Assembly (NCBI GenBank): GCA_023525975.1
Contig: CM042035.1
Span: 24,354,001-24,418,000 of the forward strand
Source: Smallanthus sonchifolius
Lineage: Eukaryota; Streptophyta; Magnoliopsida; Asterales; Asteraceae
Direction: 5' to 3'
DNA length: 64,000 bases
A program made the position numbers and the translations under genes. Below are positions 10,612 to 23,343 of this stretch, one piece after another. Below the pieces are notes generated by a model. The model was not told where the DNA came from. It ran no database searches and saw only the letters and a program-made list of their open reading frames with translations. The first letter of the stretch is position 1. Every line of letters begins with the position of its first letter.

Positions 10612-10731
10612 GGGGTTGCAACACGAGGACTTCCCAGGGGGTCACCCATCCTAGTACTACTCTCGCCCAAGCACGCTTAACTGCGGAGTTCTGATGGGAT
10701 CCGGTGCTTTAGTGCTGGTATGATCGCAACC
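10612..10731 (-). rRNA. 5S rRNA: 5S rRNA gene, copy 21 (reference class)
   Basis: Complete, 120 bp, no class mark. Its downstream spacer has a G-to-A change at 10577 (ACGTTG to ACATTG) and an A run of 8. Confidence 0.97.
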
Positions 10732-11121
10732 GAAATAACTCTTCCATTCTATTACTTTATCCCCTTCCACACATGACTCATTTTTACTTGCATTCTCCTC
10801 TTGCGCGCGCGTTCCGCCTTACGTCAACACGTGCGTCACCCGCCGGCGAGCGTTTAGTTCTTATACTTCCTTGTACAAAACATATTCCCACGCTCACCCG
10901 AGGCGTAAGAATAATTGACTAGTATATGAAGACACACGTGTTCCACTCGACGTCTAACCGTGTGTCTCCCGCGATCGGGCCTTCCCCGACACGGACCCGC
11001 GCGCCCGAGTCTTTACGTACGTTGACCGTTTTTTGACAAAAACTTGTTACGCCCACGCCCGCTTGCAAAATAATCAACGGGTGACGTTGTTTTGAGTAAA
11101 AAAAAATAATTACTTAAAAAA

Positions 11122-11241
11122 GGGGTTGCAACACGAGGACTTCCCAGGGGGTCACCCATCCTAGTACTACTCTCGCCCAAGCACGCTTAACTGCGGAGTT
11201 CTGATGGGATCCGGTGCTTTAGTGCTGGTATGATCGCAACC
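11122..11241 (-). rRNA. 5S rRNA: 5S rRNA gene, copy 22 (reference class)
   Basis: Complete, 120 bp, no class mark. Confidence 0.97.
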
Positions 11242-11631
11242 GAAATAACTCTTTCATTCTATTACTTTATCCCCTTCCACACATGACTCATTTTTACTTG
11301 CATTCTCCTCTTGCGCGCGCGTTCCGCCTTACGTCAACACGTGCGTCACCCGTCGACGAGCGTTTAGTTCTTATACTTCCTTGTACAAAACATATTCCCA
11401 CGCTCACCCGAGGCGTAAGAATAATTGACTAGTATATGAAGACACACGTGTTCCACTCGACGTCTAAACGTGTGTCTCCCGCGATCGGGCATTCCCCGAC
11501 ACGGACCCGCGCGCCCGAGTCTTTACGTACGTTGACCGTTTTTTAACAAAAACTCGTTACGCCCACGCCCGCTTGCAAAATAATCAACGGGTGACGTTGT
11601 TTTGAGTAAAAAAAAATAATTACTTAAAAAA

Positions 11632-11751
11632 GGGGTTGCAACACGAGGACTTCCCAGGGGGTCACCCATCTTAGTACTACTCTCGCCCAAGCACGCTTAA
11701 CTGCGGAGTTCTGATGGGATCCGGTGCTTTAGTGCTGGTATGATCGCAACC
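11632..11751 (-). rRNA. 5S rRNA: 5S rRNA gene, copy 23 (81A class)
   Basis: Complete, 120 bp, G81A. Confidence 0.97.
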
Positions 11752-12138
11752 GAAATAACTCTTTCAGTCTATTACTTTATCACCTTCCACACATGACTCA
11801 TTTTTACTTGCATTCTCCTCTTGCGCGCGCGTTCCGCCTTACGTCAACACGTGCGTCACCCGCCGGCGAGCGTTTAGTTCTTATACTTCCTTGTACAAAA
11901 TATATTCCCACGCTCACCCGGGGCGTAAGAATAATTGACTAGTATATGAAGACACACGTGTTCTACTCGACGTCTAAACGTGTGTCTCCCGCGATCGGGC
12001 GTTCCCCGACACGGACCCGCGCGCCCGAGTCTTTACGTACGTTGACCGTTTTTTGACAAAAACTTGTTACGCCCACGCCCGCTTGCAAAATAATCAACGG
12101 GTGACGTTGTTTTGAGTAAAAAAAAATAAATTAAAAAA

Positions 12139-12258
12139 GGGGTTGCAACACGAGGACTTCCCAGGGGGTCACCCATCCTAGTAGTACTCTCGCCTAAGCA
12201 CGCTTAACTGCGGAGTTCTGATGGGATCCGGTGCTTTAGTGCTGGTATGATCGCAACC
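12139..12258 (-). rRNA. 5S rRNA: 5S rRNA gene, copy 24 (64A/75C class)
   Basis: Complete, 120 bp, G64A and G75C, short terminator. Confidence 0.97.
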
Positions 12259-12648
12259 GAAATAACTCTTTCAGTCTATTACTTTATCCCCTTCCACACA
12301 TGACTCATTTTTACTTGCATTCTCCTCTTGCGCGCGCGTTCTGCCTTCTGTCAACACGTGCGTCACCCGCCGGCGAGCGTTTAGTTCTTATACTTCCTTG
12401 TACAAAACATATTCCCACGCTCACCCGGGGCGTAAGAATAATTGACTAGTATATGAAGACACACGTGTTCCACTCGACGTCTAAACGTGTGTCTCCCGCG
12501 ATCGGGCGTTCCCCGACATGGATCCGCGCGCCCGAGTCTTTACGTACGTTGACCGTTTTTTAACAAAAACTCGTTACGCCCACGCCCGCTTGCAAAATAA
12601 TCAACGGGTGACGTTGTTTTGAGTAAAAAAAAATAATTACTTAAAAAA

Positions 12649-12768
12649 GGGGTTGCAACACGAGGACTTCCCAGGGGGTCACCCATCCTAGTACTACTCT
12701 CTCCCAAGCACGCTTAACTGCGGAGTTCTGATGGGATCCGGTGCTTTAGTGCTGGTATGATCGCAACC
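12649..12768 (-). rRNA. 5S rRNA: 5S rRNA gene, copy 25 (67A class)
   Basis: Complete, 120 bp, C67A. First of four consecutive 67A genes; copies 25-26 and 27-28 look like a two-unit tandem duplication. Confidence 0.97.
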
Positions 12769-13158
12769 GAAATAACTCTTTCAGTCTATTACTTTATCCC
12801 CTTCCACACATGACTCATTTTTACTTGCATTCTCCTCTTGCGCGCGCGTTCCGCCTTACGTCAACACGTGCGTCACCCGCCGACGAGCGTTTAGTTCTTA
12901 TACTTCCTTGTACAAAACATATTCCCACGCTCACCCGGGGCGTAAGAATAATTGACTAGTATATGAAGACACACGTGTTCCACTCGACGTCTAAACGTGT
13001 GTCTCCCGCGATCGGGCGTTCCCCGACACGGACCCGCGCGCCCGAGTCTTTACGTACGTTGACCGTTTTTTGACAAAAACTTGTTACGCCCACGCCCGTT
13101 TGCAAAATAATCAACGGGTGACGTTGTTTTGAGTAAAAAAAAATAATTACTTAAAAAA

Positions 13159-13278
13159 GGGGTTGCAACACGAGGACTTCCCAGGGGGTCACCCATCCTA
13201 GTACTACTCTCTCCCAAGCACGCTTAACTGCGGAGTTCTGATGGGATCCGGTGCTTTAGTGCTGGTATGATCGCAACC
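13159..13278 (-). rRNA. 5S rRNA: 5S rRNA gene, copy 26 (67A class)
   Basis: Complete, 120 bp, C67A. Confidence 0.97.
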
Positions 13279-13668
13279 GAAATAACTCTTTCAGTCTATT
13301 ACTTTATCCCCTTCCACACATGACTCATTTTTACTTGCATTCTCCTCTTGCGCGCGCGTTCTGCCTTCTGTCAACACGTGCGTCACCCGCCGGCGAGCGT
13401 TTAGTTCTTATACTTCCTTGTACAAAACATATTCCCACGCTCACCCGGGGCGTAAGAATAATTGACTAGTATATGAAGACACACGTGTTCCACTCGACGT
13501 CTAAACGTGTGTCTCCCGCGATCGGGCGTTCCCCGACATGGATCCGCGCGCCCGAGTCTTTACGTACGTTGACCGTTTTTTAACAAAAACTCGTTACGCC
13601 CACGCCCGCTTGCAAAATAATCAACGGGTGACGTTGTTTTGAGTAAAAAAAAATAATTACTTAAAAAA

Positions 13669-13788
13669 GGGGTTGCAACACGAGGACTTCCCAGGGGGTC
13701 ACCCATCCTAGTACTACTCTCTCCCAAGCACGCTTAACTGCGGAGTTCTGATGGGATCCGGTGCTTTAGTGCTGGTATGATCGCAACC
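13669..13788 (-). rRNA. 5S rRNA: 5S rRNA gene, copy 27 (67A class)
   Basis: Complete, 120 bp, C67A. Confidence 0.97.
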
Positions 13789-14178
13789 GAAATAACTCTT
13801 TCAGTCTATTACTTTATCCCCTTCCACACATGACTCATTTTTACTTGCATTCTCCTCTTGCGCGCGCGTTCCGCCTTACGTCAACACGTGCGTCACCCGC
13901 CGACGAGCGTTTAGTTCTTATACTTCCTTGTACAAAACATATTCCCACGCTCACCCGGGGCGTAAGAATAATTGACTAGTATATGAAGACACACGTGTTC
14001 CACTCGACGTCTAAACGTGTGTCTCCCGCGATCGGGCGTTCCCCGACACGGACCCGCGCGCCCGAGTCTTTACGTACGTTGACCGTTTTTTGACAAAAAC
14101 TTGTTACGCCCACGCCCGTTTGCAAAATAATCAACGGGTGACGTTGTTTTGAGTAAAAAAAAATAATTACTTAAAAAA

Positions 14179-14298
14179 GGGGTTGCAACACGAGGACTTC
14201 CCAGGGGGTCACCCATCCTAGTACTACTCTCTCCCAAGCACGCTTAACTGCGGAGTTCTGATGGGATCCGGTGCTTTAGTGCTGGTATGATCGCAACC
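14179..14298 (-). rRNA. 5S rRNA: 5S rRNA gene, copy 28 (67A class)
   Basis: Complete, 120 bp, C67A. Confidence 0.97.
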
Positions 14299-14688
14299 GA
14301 AATAACTCTTTCAGTCTATTACTTTATCCCCTTCCACACATGACTCATTTTTACTTGCATTCTCCTCTTGCGCGCGCGTTCCGCCTTACGTCAACACGTG
14401 CGTCACCCGTCGACGAGCGTTTAGTTCTTATACTTCCTTGTACAAAACATATTCCCACGCTCACCCGAGGCGTAAGAATAATTGACTAGTATATGAAGAC
14501 ACACGTGTTCCACTCGACGTCTAAACGTGTGTCTCCCGCGATCGGGCATTCCCCGACACGGACCCGCGCGCCCGAGTCTTTACGTACGTTGACCGTTTTT
14601 TAACAAAAACTCGTTACGCCCACGCCCGCTTGCAAAATAATCAACGGGTGACGTTGTTTTGAGTAAAAAAAAATAATTACTTAAAAAA

Positions 14689-14808
14689 GGGGTTGCAACA
14701 CGAGGACTTCCCAGGGGGTCACCCATCTTAGTACTACTCTCGCCCAAGCACGCTTAACCGCGGAGTTCTGATGGGATCCGGTGCTTTAGTGCTGGTATGA
14801 TCGCAACC
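14689..14808 (-). rRNA. 5S rRNA: 5S rRNA gene, copy 29 (81A class, A50G)
   Basis: Complete, 120 bp, G81A plus A50G at the first base of the A box; A50G is private to this copy. Confidence 0.97.
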
Positions 14809-15195
14809 GAAATAACTCTTTCAGTCTATTACTTTATCACCTTCCACACATGACTCATTTTTACTTGCATTCTCCTCTTGCGCGCGCGTTCCGCCTTACG
14901 TCAACACGTGCGTCACCCGCCGGCGAGCGTTTAGTTCTTATACTTCCTTGTACAAAATATATTCCCACGCTCACCCGGGGCGTAAGAATAATTGACTAGT
15001 ATATGAAGACACACGTGTTCTACTCGACGTCTAAACGTGTGTCTCCCGCGATCGGGCGTTCCCCGACACGGACCCGCGCGCCCGAGTCTTTACGTACGTT
15101 GACCGTTTTTTGACAAAAACTTGTTACGCCCACGCCCGCTTGCAAAATAATCAACGGGTGACGTTGTTTTGAGTAAAAAAAAATAAATTAAAAAA

Positions 15196-15315
15196 GGGGT
15201 TGCAACACGAGGACTTCCCAGGGGGTCACCCATCCTAGTAGTACTCTCGCCTAAGCACGCTTAACTGCGGAGTTCTGATGGGATCCGGTGCTTTAGTGCT
15301 GGTATGATCGCAACC
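15196..15315 (-). rRNA. 5S rRNA: 5S rRNA gene, copy 30 (64A/75C class)
   Basis: Complete, 120 bp, G64A and G75C, short terminator. Confidence 0.97.
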
Positions 15316-15705
15316 GAAATAACTCTTTCAGTCTATTACTTTATCCCCTTCCACACATGACTCATTTTTACTTGCATTCTCCTCTTGCGCGCGCGTTCTG
15401 CCTTCTGTCAACACGTGCGTCACCCGCCGGCGAGCGTTTAGTTCTTATACTTCCTTGTACAAAACATATTCCCACGCTCACCCGGGGCGTAAGAATAATT
15501 GACTAGTATATGAAGACACACGTGTTCCACTCGACGTCTAAACGTGTGTCTCCCGCGATCGGGCGTTCCCCGACATGGATCCGCGCGCCCGAGTCTTTAC
15601 GTACGTTGACCGTTTTTTAACAAAAACTCGTTACGCCCACGCCCGCTTGCAAAATAATCAACGGGTGACGTTGTTTTGAGTAAAAAAAAATAATTACTTA
15701 AAAAA

Positions 15706-15825
15706 GGGGTTGCAACACGAGGACTTCCCAGGGGGTCACCCATCCTAGTACTACTCTCTCCCAAGCACGCTTAACTGCGGAGTTCTGATGGGATCCGGTG
15801 CTTTAGTGCTGGTATGATCGCAACC
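15706..15825 (-). rRNA. 5S rRNA: 5S rRNA gene, copy 31 (67A class)
   Basis: Complete, 120 bp, C67A. Confidence 0.97.
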
Positions 15826-16215
15826 GAAATAACTCTTTCAGTCTATTACTTTATCCCCTTCCACACATGACTCATTTTTACTTGCATTCTCCTCTTGCGC
15901 GCGCGTTCCGCCTTACGTCAACACGTGCGTCACCCGCCGACGAGCGTTTAGTTCTTATACTTCCTTGTACAAAACATATTCCCACGCTCACCCGGGGCGT
16001 AAGAATAATTGACTAGTATATGAAGACACACGTGTTCCACTCGACGTCTAAACGTGTGTCTCCCGCGATCGGGCGTTCCCCGACACGGACCCGCGCGCCC
16101 GAGTCTTTACGTACGTTGACCGTTTTTTGACAAAAACTTGTTACGCCCACGCCCGTTTGCAAAATAATCAACGGGTGACGTTGTTTTGAGTAAAAAAAAA
16201 TAATTACTTAAAAAA

Positions 16216-16335
16216 GGGGTTGCAACACGAGGACTTCCCAGGGGGTCACCCATCCTAGTACTACTCTCTCCCAAGCACGCTTAACTGCGGAGTTCTGATG
16301 GGATCCGGTGCTTTAGTGCTGGTATGATCGCAACC
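16216..16335 (-). rRNA. 5S rRNA: 5S rRNA gene, copy 32 (67A class)
   Basis: Complete, 120 bp, C67A. Confidence 0.97.
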
Positions 16336-16725
16336 GAAATAACTCTTTCAGTCTATTACTTTATCCCCTTCCACACATGACTCATTTTTACTTGCATTCT
16401 CCTCTTGCGCGCGCGTTCCGCCTTACGTCAACACGTGCGTCACCCGTCGGCGAGCGTTTAGTTCTTATACTTCCTTGTACAAAACATATTCCCACGCTCA
16501 CCCGAGGCGTAAGAATAATTGACTAGTATATGAAGACACACGTGTTCCACTCGACGTCTAAACGTGTGTCTCCCGCGATCGGGCGTTCCCCGACACGGAC
16601 CCGCGCGCCCGAGTCTTTACGTACGTTGACCGTTTTTTGACAAAAACTTGTTACGCCCACGCCCGTTTGCAAAATAATCAACGGGTGACGTTGTTTTGAG
16701 TAAAAAAAAATAATTACTTAAAAAA

Positions 16726-16845
16726 GGGGTTGCAACACGAGGACTTCCCAGGGGGTCACCCATCCTAGTACTACTCTCGCCCAAGCACGCTTAACTGCGG
16801 AGTTCTGATGGGATCCGGTGCTTTAGTGCTGGTATGGTCGCAACC
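16726..16845 (-). rRNA. 5S rRNA: 5S rRNA gene, copy 33 (reference class, T9C)
   Basis: Complete, 120 bp, T9C. Counterpart of copies 10-11. Confidence 0.97.
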
Positions 16846-17232
16846 GAAATAACTCTTCCATTCTATTACTTTATCCCCTTCCACACATGACTCATTTTTA
16901 CTTGCATTCTCCTCTTGCGCGCGCGTTCCGCCTTACGTCAACACGTGCGTCACCCGCCGGCGAGCGTTTAGTTCTTATACTTCCTTGTACAAAACATATT
17001 CCCACGCTCACCCGAGGCGTAAGAATAATTGACTAGTATATGAAGACACACGTGTTCCACTCGACGTCTAACCGTGTGTCTCCCGCGATCGGGCCTTCCC
17101 CGACACGGACCCGCGCGCCCGAGTCTTTACGTACGTTGACCGTTTTTTGACAAAAACTTGTTACGCCCACGCCCGCTTGCAAAATAATCAACGGGTGACG
17201 TTGTTTTGAGTAAAAAAAAATAAATTAAAAAA

Positions 17233-17352
17233 GGGGTTGCAACACGAGGACTTCCCAGGGGGTCACCCATCCTAGTAGTACTCTCGCCTAAGCACGCTTA
17301 ACTGCGGAGTTCTGATGGGATCCGGTGCTTTAGTGCTGGTATGATCGCAACC
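17233..17352 (-). rRNA. 5S rRNA: 5S rRNA gene, copy 34 (64A/75C class)
   Basis: Complete, 120 bp, G64A and G75C, short terminator. Counterpart of copy 12. Confidence 0.97.
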
Positions 17353-17742
17353 GAAATAACTCTTTCAGTCTATTACTTTATCCCCTTCCACACATGACTC
17401 ATTTTTACTTGCATTCTCCTCTTGCGCGCGCGTTCTGCCTTCTGTCAACACGTGCGTCACCCGCCGGCGAGCGTTTAGTTCTTATACTTCCTTGTACAAA
17501 ACATATTCCCACGTTCACCCGGGGCGTAAGAATAATTGACTAGTATATGAAGACACACGTTTTCCACTCGACGTCTAAACGTGTGTCTCCCGCGATCGGG
17601 CGTTCCCCGACATGGACCCGCGCGCCCGAGTCTTTACGTACGTTGACCGTTTTTTAACAAAAACTCGTTACGCCCACGCCCGCTTGCAAAATAATCAACG
17701 GGTGACGTTGTTTTGAGTAAAAAAAAATAATTACTTAAAAAA

Positions 17743-17862
17743 GGGGTTGCAACACGAGGACTTCCCAGGGGGTCACCCATCCTAGTACAACTCTCTCCCA
17801 AGCACGCTTAACTGCGGAGTTCTGATGGGATCCGGTGCTTTAGTGCTGGTATGATCGCAACC
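17743..17862 (-). rRNA. 5S rRNA: 5S rRNA gene, copy 35 (67A class, A74T)
   Basis: Complete, 120 bp, C67A and A74T. Counterpart of copy 13. Confidence 0.97.
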
Positions 17863-18252
17863 GAAATAACTCTTTCAGTCTATTACTTTATCCCCTTCCA
17901 CACATGACTCATTTTTACTTACATTCTCCTCTTGCGCGCGCGTTCCGCCTTACGTCAACACGTGCGTCACCCGCCGACGAGCGTTTAGTTCTTATACTTC
18001 CTTGTACAAAACATATTCCCACGCTCACCCGGGGCGTAAGAATAATTGACTAGTATATGAAGACACACGTGTTCCACTCGACGTCTAAACGTGTGTCTCC
18101 CGCGATCGGGCATTCCCCGACACGGACCCGCGCGCCCGAGTCTTTACGTACGTTGACCGTTTTTTAACAAAAACTCGTTACGCCCACGCCCGCTTGCAAA
18201 ATAATCAACGGGTGACGTTGTTTTGAGTAAAAAAAAATAATTACTTAAAAAA

Positions 18253-18372
18253 GGGGTTGCAACACGAGGACTTCCCAGGGGGTCACCCATCTTAGTACTA
18301 CTCTCGCCCAAGCACGCTTAACTGCGGAGTTCTGATGGGATCCGGTGCTTTAGTGCTGGTATGATCGCAACC
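18253..18372 (-). rRNA. 5S rRNA: 5S rRNA gene, copy 36 (81A class)
   Basis: Complete, 120 bp, G81A. Confidence 0.97.
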
Positions 18373-18759
18373 GAAATAACTCTTTCAGTCTATTACTTTA
18401 TCACCTTCCACACATGACTCATTTTTACTTGCATTCTCCTCTTGCGCGCGCGTTCCGCCTTACGTCAACACGTGCGTCACCCGCCGGCGAGCGTTTAGTT
18501 CTTATACTTCCTTGTACAAAATATATTCCCACGCTCACCCGGGGCGTAAGAATAATTGACTAGTATATGAAGACACACGTGTTCTACTCGACGTCTAAAC
18601 GTGTGTCTCCCGCGATCGGGCGTTCCCCGACACGGACCCGCGCGCCCGAGTCTTTACGTACGTTGACCGTTTTTTGACAAAAACTTGTTACGCCCACGCC
18701 CGCTTGCAAAATAATCAACGGGTGACGTTGTTTTGAGTAAAAAAAAATAAATTAAAAAA

Positions 18760-18879
18760 GGGGTTGCAACACGAGGACTTCCCAGGGGGTCACCCATCCT
18801 AGTAGTACTCTCGCCTAAGCACGCTTAACTACGGAGTTCTGATGGGATCCGGTGCTTTAGTGCTGGTATGATCGCAACC
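18760..18879 (-). rRNA. 5S rRNA: 5S rRNA gene, copy 37 (64A/75C class, C49T)
   Basis: Complete, 120 bp, G64A, G75C, C49T. Counterpart of copy 15. Confidence 0.97.
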
Positions 18880-19269
18880 GAAATAACTCTTTCAGTCTAT
18901 TACTTTATCCCCTTCCACACATGACTCATTTTTACTTGCATTCTCCTCTTGCGCGCGCGTTCTGCCTTCTGTCAACACGTGCGTCACCCGCCGGCGAGCG
19001 TTTAGTTCTTATACTTCCTTGTACAAAACATATTCCCACGCTCACCCGGGGCGTAAGAATAATTGACTAGTATATGAAGACACACGTGTTCCACTCGACG
19101 TCTAAACGTGTGTCTCCCGCGATCGGGCGTTCCCCGACATGGATCCGCGCGCCCGAGTCTTTACGTACGTTGACCGTTTTTTAACAAAAACTCGTTACGC
19201 CCACGCCCGCTTGCAAAATAATCAACGGGTGACGTTGTTTTGAGTAAAAAAAAATAATTACTTAAAAAA

Positions 19270-19389
19270 GGGGTTGCAACACGAGGACTTCCCAGGGGGT
19301 CACCCATCCTAGTACTACTCTCTCCCAAGCACGCTTAACTGCGGAGTTCTGATGGGATCCGGTGCTTTAGTGCTGGTATGATCGCAACC
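19270..19389 (-). rRNA. 5S rRNA: 5S rRNA gene, copy 38 (67A class)
   Basis: Complete, 120 bp, C67A. Confidence 0.97.
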
Positions 19390-19779
19390 GAAATAACTCT
19401 TTCAGTCTATTACTTTATCCCCTTCCACACATGACTCATTTTTACTTGCATTCTCCTCTTGCGCGCGCGTTCCGCCTTACGTCAACACGTGCGTCACCCG
19501 CCGACGAGCGTTTAGTTCTTATACTTCCTTGTACAAAACATATTCCCACGCTCACCCGGGGCGTAAGAATAATTGACTAGTATATGAAGACACACGTGTT
19601 CCACTCGACGTCTAAACGTGTGTCTCCCGCGATCGGGCGTTCCCCGACACGGACCCGCGCGCCCGAGTCTTTACGTACGTTGACCGTTTTTTGACAAAAA
19701 CTTGTTACGCCCACGCCCGTTTGCAAAATAATCAACGGGTGACGTTGTTTTGAGTAAAAAAAAATAATTACTTAAAAAA

Positions 19780-19899
19780 GGGGTTGCAACACGAGGACTT
19801 CCCAGGGGGTCACCCATCCTAGTACTACTCTCTCCCAAGCACGCTTAACTGCGGAGTTCTGATGGGATCCGGTGCTTTAGTGCTGGTATGATCGCAACC
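19780..19899 (-). rRNA. 5S rRNA: 5S rRNA gene, copy 39 (67A class)
   Basis: Complete, 120 bp, C67A. Confidence 0.97.
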
Positions 19900-20289
19900 G
19901 AAATAACTCTTTCAGTCTATTACTTTATCCCCTTCCACACATGACTCATTTTTACTTGCATTCTCCTCTTGCGCGCGCGTTCCGCCTTACGTCAACACGT
20001 GCGTCACCCGTCGGCGAGCGTTTAGTTCTTATACTTCCTTGTACAAAACATATTCCCACGCTCACCCGAGGCGTAAGAATAATTGACTAGTATATGAAGA
20101 CACACGTGTTCCACTCGACGTCTAAACGTGTGTCTCCCGCGATCGGGCGTTCCCCGACACGGACCCGCGCGCCCGAGTCTTTACGTACGTTGACCGTTTT
20201 TTGACAAAAACTTGTTACGCCCACGCCCGTTTGCAAAATAATCAACGGGTGACGTTGTTTTGAGTAAAAAAAAATAATTACTTAAAAAA

Positions 20290-20409
20290 GGGGTTGCAAC
20301 ACGAGGACTTCCCAGGGGGTCACCCATCCTAGTACTACTCTCGCCCAAGCACGCTTAACTGCGGAGTTCTGATGGGATCCGGTGCTTTAGTGCTGGTATG
20401 GTCGCAACC
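20290..20409 (-). rRNA. 5S rRNA: 5S rRNA gene, copy 40 (reference class, T9C)
   Basis: Complete, 120 bp, T9C. Counterpart of copy 18. Confidence 0.97.
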
Positions 20410-20796
20410 GAAATAACTCTTCCATTCTATTACTTTATCCCCTTCCACACATGACTCATTTTTACTTGCATTCTCCTCTTGCGCGCGCGTTCCGCCTTAC
20501 GTCAACACGTGCGTCACCCGCCGGCGAGCGTTTAGTTCTTATACTTCCTTGTACAAAACATATTCCCACGCTCACCCGAGGCGTAAGAATAATTGACTAG
20601 TATATGAAGACACACGTGTTCCACTCGACGTCTAACCGTGTGTCTCCCGCGATCGGGCCTTCCCCGACACGGACCCGCGCGCCCGAGTCTTTACGTACGT
20701 TGACCGTTTTTTGACAAAAACTTGTTACGCCCACGCCCGCTTGCAAAATAATCAACGGGTGACGTTGTTTTGAGTAAAAAAAAATAAATTAAAAAA

Positions 20797-20916
20797 GGGG
20801 TTGCAACACGAGGACTTCCCAGGGGGTCACCCATCCTAGTAGTACTCTCGCCTAAGCACGCTTAACTGCGGAGTTCTGATGGGATCCGGTGCTTTAGTGC
20901 TGGTATGATCGCAACC
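20797..20916 (-). rRNA. 5S rRNA: 5S rRNA gene, copy 41 (64A/75C class)
   Basis: Complete, 120 bp, G64A and G75C, short terminator. Confidence 0.97.
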
Positions 20917-21306
20917 GAAATAACTCTTTCAGTCTATTACTTTATCCCCTTCCACACATGACTCATTTTTACTTGCATTCTCCTCTTGCGCGCGCGTTCT
21001 GCCTTCTGTCAACACGTGCGTCACCCGCCGGCGAGCGTTTAGTTCTTATACTTCCTTGTACAAAACATATTCCCACGCTCACCCGGGGCGTAAGAATAAT
21101 TGACTAGTATATGAAGACACACGTGTTCCACTCGACGTCTAAACGTGTGTCTCCCGCGATCGGGCGTTCCCCGACATGGACCCGCGCGCCCGAGTCTTTA
21201 CGTACGTTGACCGTTTTTTAACAAAAACTCGTTACGCCCACGCCCGCTTGCAAAATAATCAACGGGTGACGTTGTTTTGAGTAAAAAAAAATAATTACTT
21301 AAAAAA

Positions 21307-21426
21307 GGGGTTGCAACACGAGGACTTCCCAGGGGGTCACCCATCCTAGTACTACTCTCTCCCAAGCACGCTTAACTGCGGAGTTCTGATGGGATCCTGT
21401 GCTTTAGTGCTGGTATGATCGCAACC
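21307..21426 (-). rRNA. 5S rRNA: 5S rRNA gene, copy 42 (67A class, C29A)
   Basis: Complete, 120 bp, C67A and C29A. Counterpart of copy 20 and right edge of the second large block. Confidence 0.97.
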
Positions 21427-21816
21427 GAAATAACTCTTTCAGTCTATTACTTTATCCCCTTCCACACATGACTCATTTTTACTTGCATTCTCCTCTTGCG
21501 CGCGCGTTCCGCCTTACGTCAACACGTGCGTCACCCGCCGACGAGCGTTTAGTTCTTATACTTCCTTGTACAAAACATATTCCCACGCTCACCCGGGGCG
21601 TAAGAATAATTGACTAGTATATGAAGACACACGTGTTCCACTCGACGTCTAAACGTGTGTCTCCCGCGATCGGGCGTTCCCCGACACGGACCCGCGCGCC
21701 CGAGTCTTTACGTACGTTGACCGTTTTTTGACAAAAACTTGTTACGCCCACGCCCGCTTGCAAAATAATCAACGGGTGACGTTGTTTTGAGTAAAAAAAA
21801 ATAATTACTTAAAAAA

Positions 21817-21936
21817 GGGGTTGCAACACGAGGACTTCCCAGGGGGTCACCCATCCTAGTACTACTCTCGCCCAAGCACGCTTAACTGCGGAGTTCTGAT
21901 GGGATCCGGTGCTTTAGTGCTGGTATGATCGCAACC
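21817..21936 (-). rRNA. 5S rRNA: 5S rRNA gene, copy 43 (reference class)
   Basis: Complete, 120 bp, no class mark. Confidence 0.97.
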
Positions 21937-22326
21937 GAAATAACTCTTTCATTCTATTACTTTATCCCCTTCCACACATGACTCATTTTTACTTGCATTC
22001 TCCTCTTGCGCGCGCGTTCCGCCTTACGTCAACACGTGCGTCACCCGTCGGCGAGCGTTTAGTTCTTATACTTCCTTGTACAAAACATATTCCCACGCTC
22101 ACCCGAGGCGTAAGAATAATTGACTAGTATATGAAGACACACGTGTTCCACTCGACGTCTAAACGTGTGTCTCCCGCGATCGGGCATTCCCCGACACGGA
22201 CCCGCGCGCCCGAGTCTTTACGTACGTTGACCGTTTTTTAACAAAAACTCGTTACGCCCACGCCCGCTTGCAAAATAATCAACGGGTGACGTTGTTTTGA
22301 GTAAAAAAAAATAATTACTTAAAAAA

Positions 22327-22446
22327 GGGGTTGCAACACGAGGACTTCCCAGGGGGTCACCCATCTTAGTACTACTCTCGCCCAAGCACGCTTAACTGCG
22401 GAGTTCTGATGGGATCCGGTGCTTTAGTGCTGGTATGATCGCAACC
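22327..22446 (-). rRNA. 5S rRNA: 5S rRNA gene, copy 44 (81A class)
   Basis: Complete, 120 bp, G81A. Confidence 0.97.
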
Positions 22447-22833
22447 GAAATAACTCTTTCAGTCTATTACTTTATCACCTTCCACACATGACTCATTTTT
22501 ACTTGCATTCTCCTCTTGCGCGCGCGTTCCGCCTTACGTCAACACGTGCGTCACCCGCCGGCGAGCGTTTAGTTCTTATACTTCCTTGTACAAAATATAT
22601 TCCCACGCTCACCCGGGGCGTAAGAATAATTGACTAGTATATGAAGACACACGTGTTCTACTCGACGTCTAAACGTGTGTCTCCCGTGATCGGGCGTTCC
22701 CCGACACGGACCCGCGCGCCCGAGTCTTTACGTACGTTGACCGTTTTTTGACAAAAACTTGTTACGCCCACGCCCGCTTGCAAAATAATCAACGGGTGAC
22801 GTTGTTTTGAGTAAAAAAAAATAAATTAAAAAA

Positions 22834-22953
22834 GGGGTTGCAACACGAGGACTTCCCAGGGGGTCACCCATCCTAGTAGTACTCTCGCCTAAGCACGCTT
22901 AACTGCGGAGTTCTGATGGGATCCGGTGCTTTAGTGCTGGTATGATCGCAACC
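22834..22953 (-). rRNA. 5S rRNA: 5S rRNA gene, copy 45 (64A/75C class)
   Basis: Complete, 120 bp, G64A and G75C, short terminator. Its downstream spacer has a private CGCG-to-CGTG change near 22687. Confidence 0.97.
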
Positions 22954-23343
22954 GAAATAACTCTTTCAGTCTATTACTTTATCCCCTTCCACACATGACT
23001 CATTTTTACTTGCATTCTCCTCTTGCGCGCGCGTTCTGCCTTCTGTCAACACGTGCGTCACCCGCCGGCGAGCGTTTAGTTCTTATACTTCCTTGTACAA
23101 AACATATTCCCACGCTCACCCGGGGCGTAAGAATAATTGACTAGTATATGAAGACACACGTGTTCCACTCGACGTCTAAACGTGTGTCTCCCGCGATCGG
23201 GCGTTCCCCGACATGGACCCGCGCGCCCGAGTCTTTACGTACGTTGACCGTTTTTTAACAAAAACTCGTTACGCCCACGCCCGCTTGCAAAATAATCAAC
23301 GGGTGACGTTGTTTTGAGTAAAAAAAAATAATTACTTAAAAAA

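Larger units (their letters stand above)
13279..21426. repeat. Large duplicated segment, second copy
   Basis: Copies 27-42, paralogous to copies 4-20 at an offset of 11714 bp on the left part and 11204 bp on the right, the difference being one unit. Confidence 0.85.
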
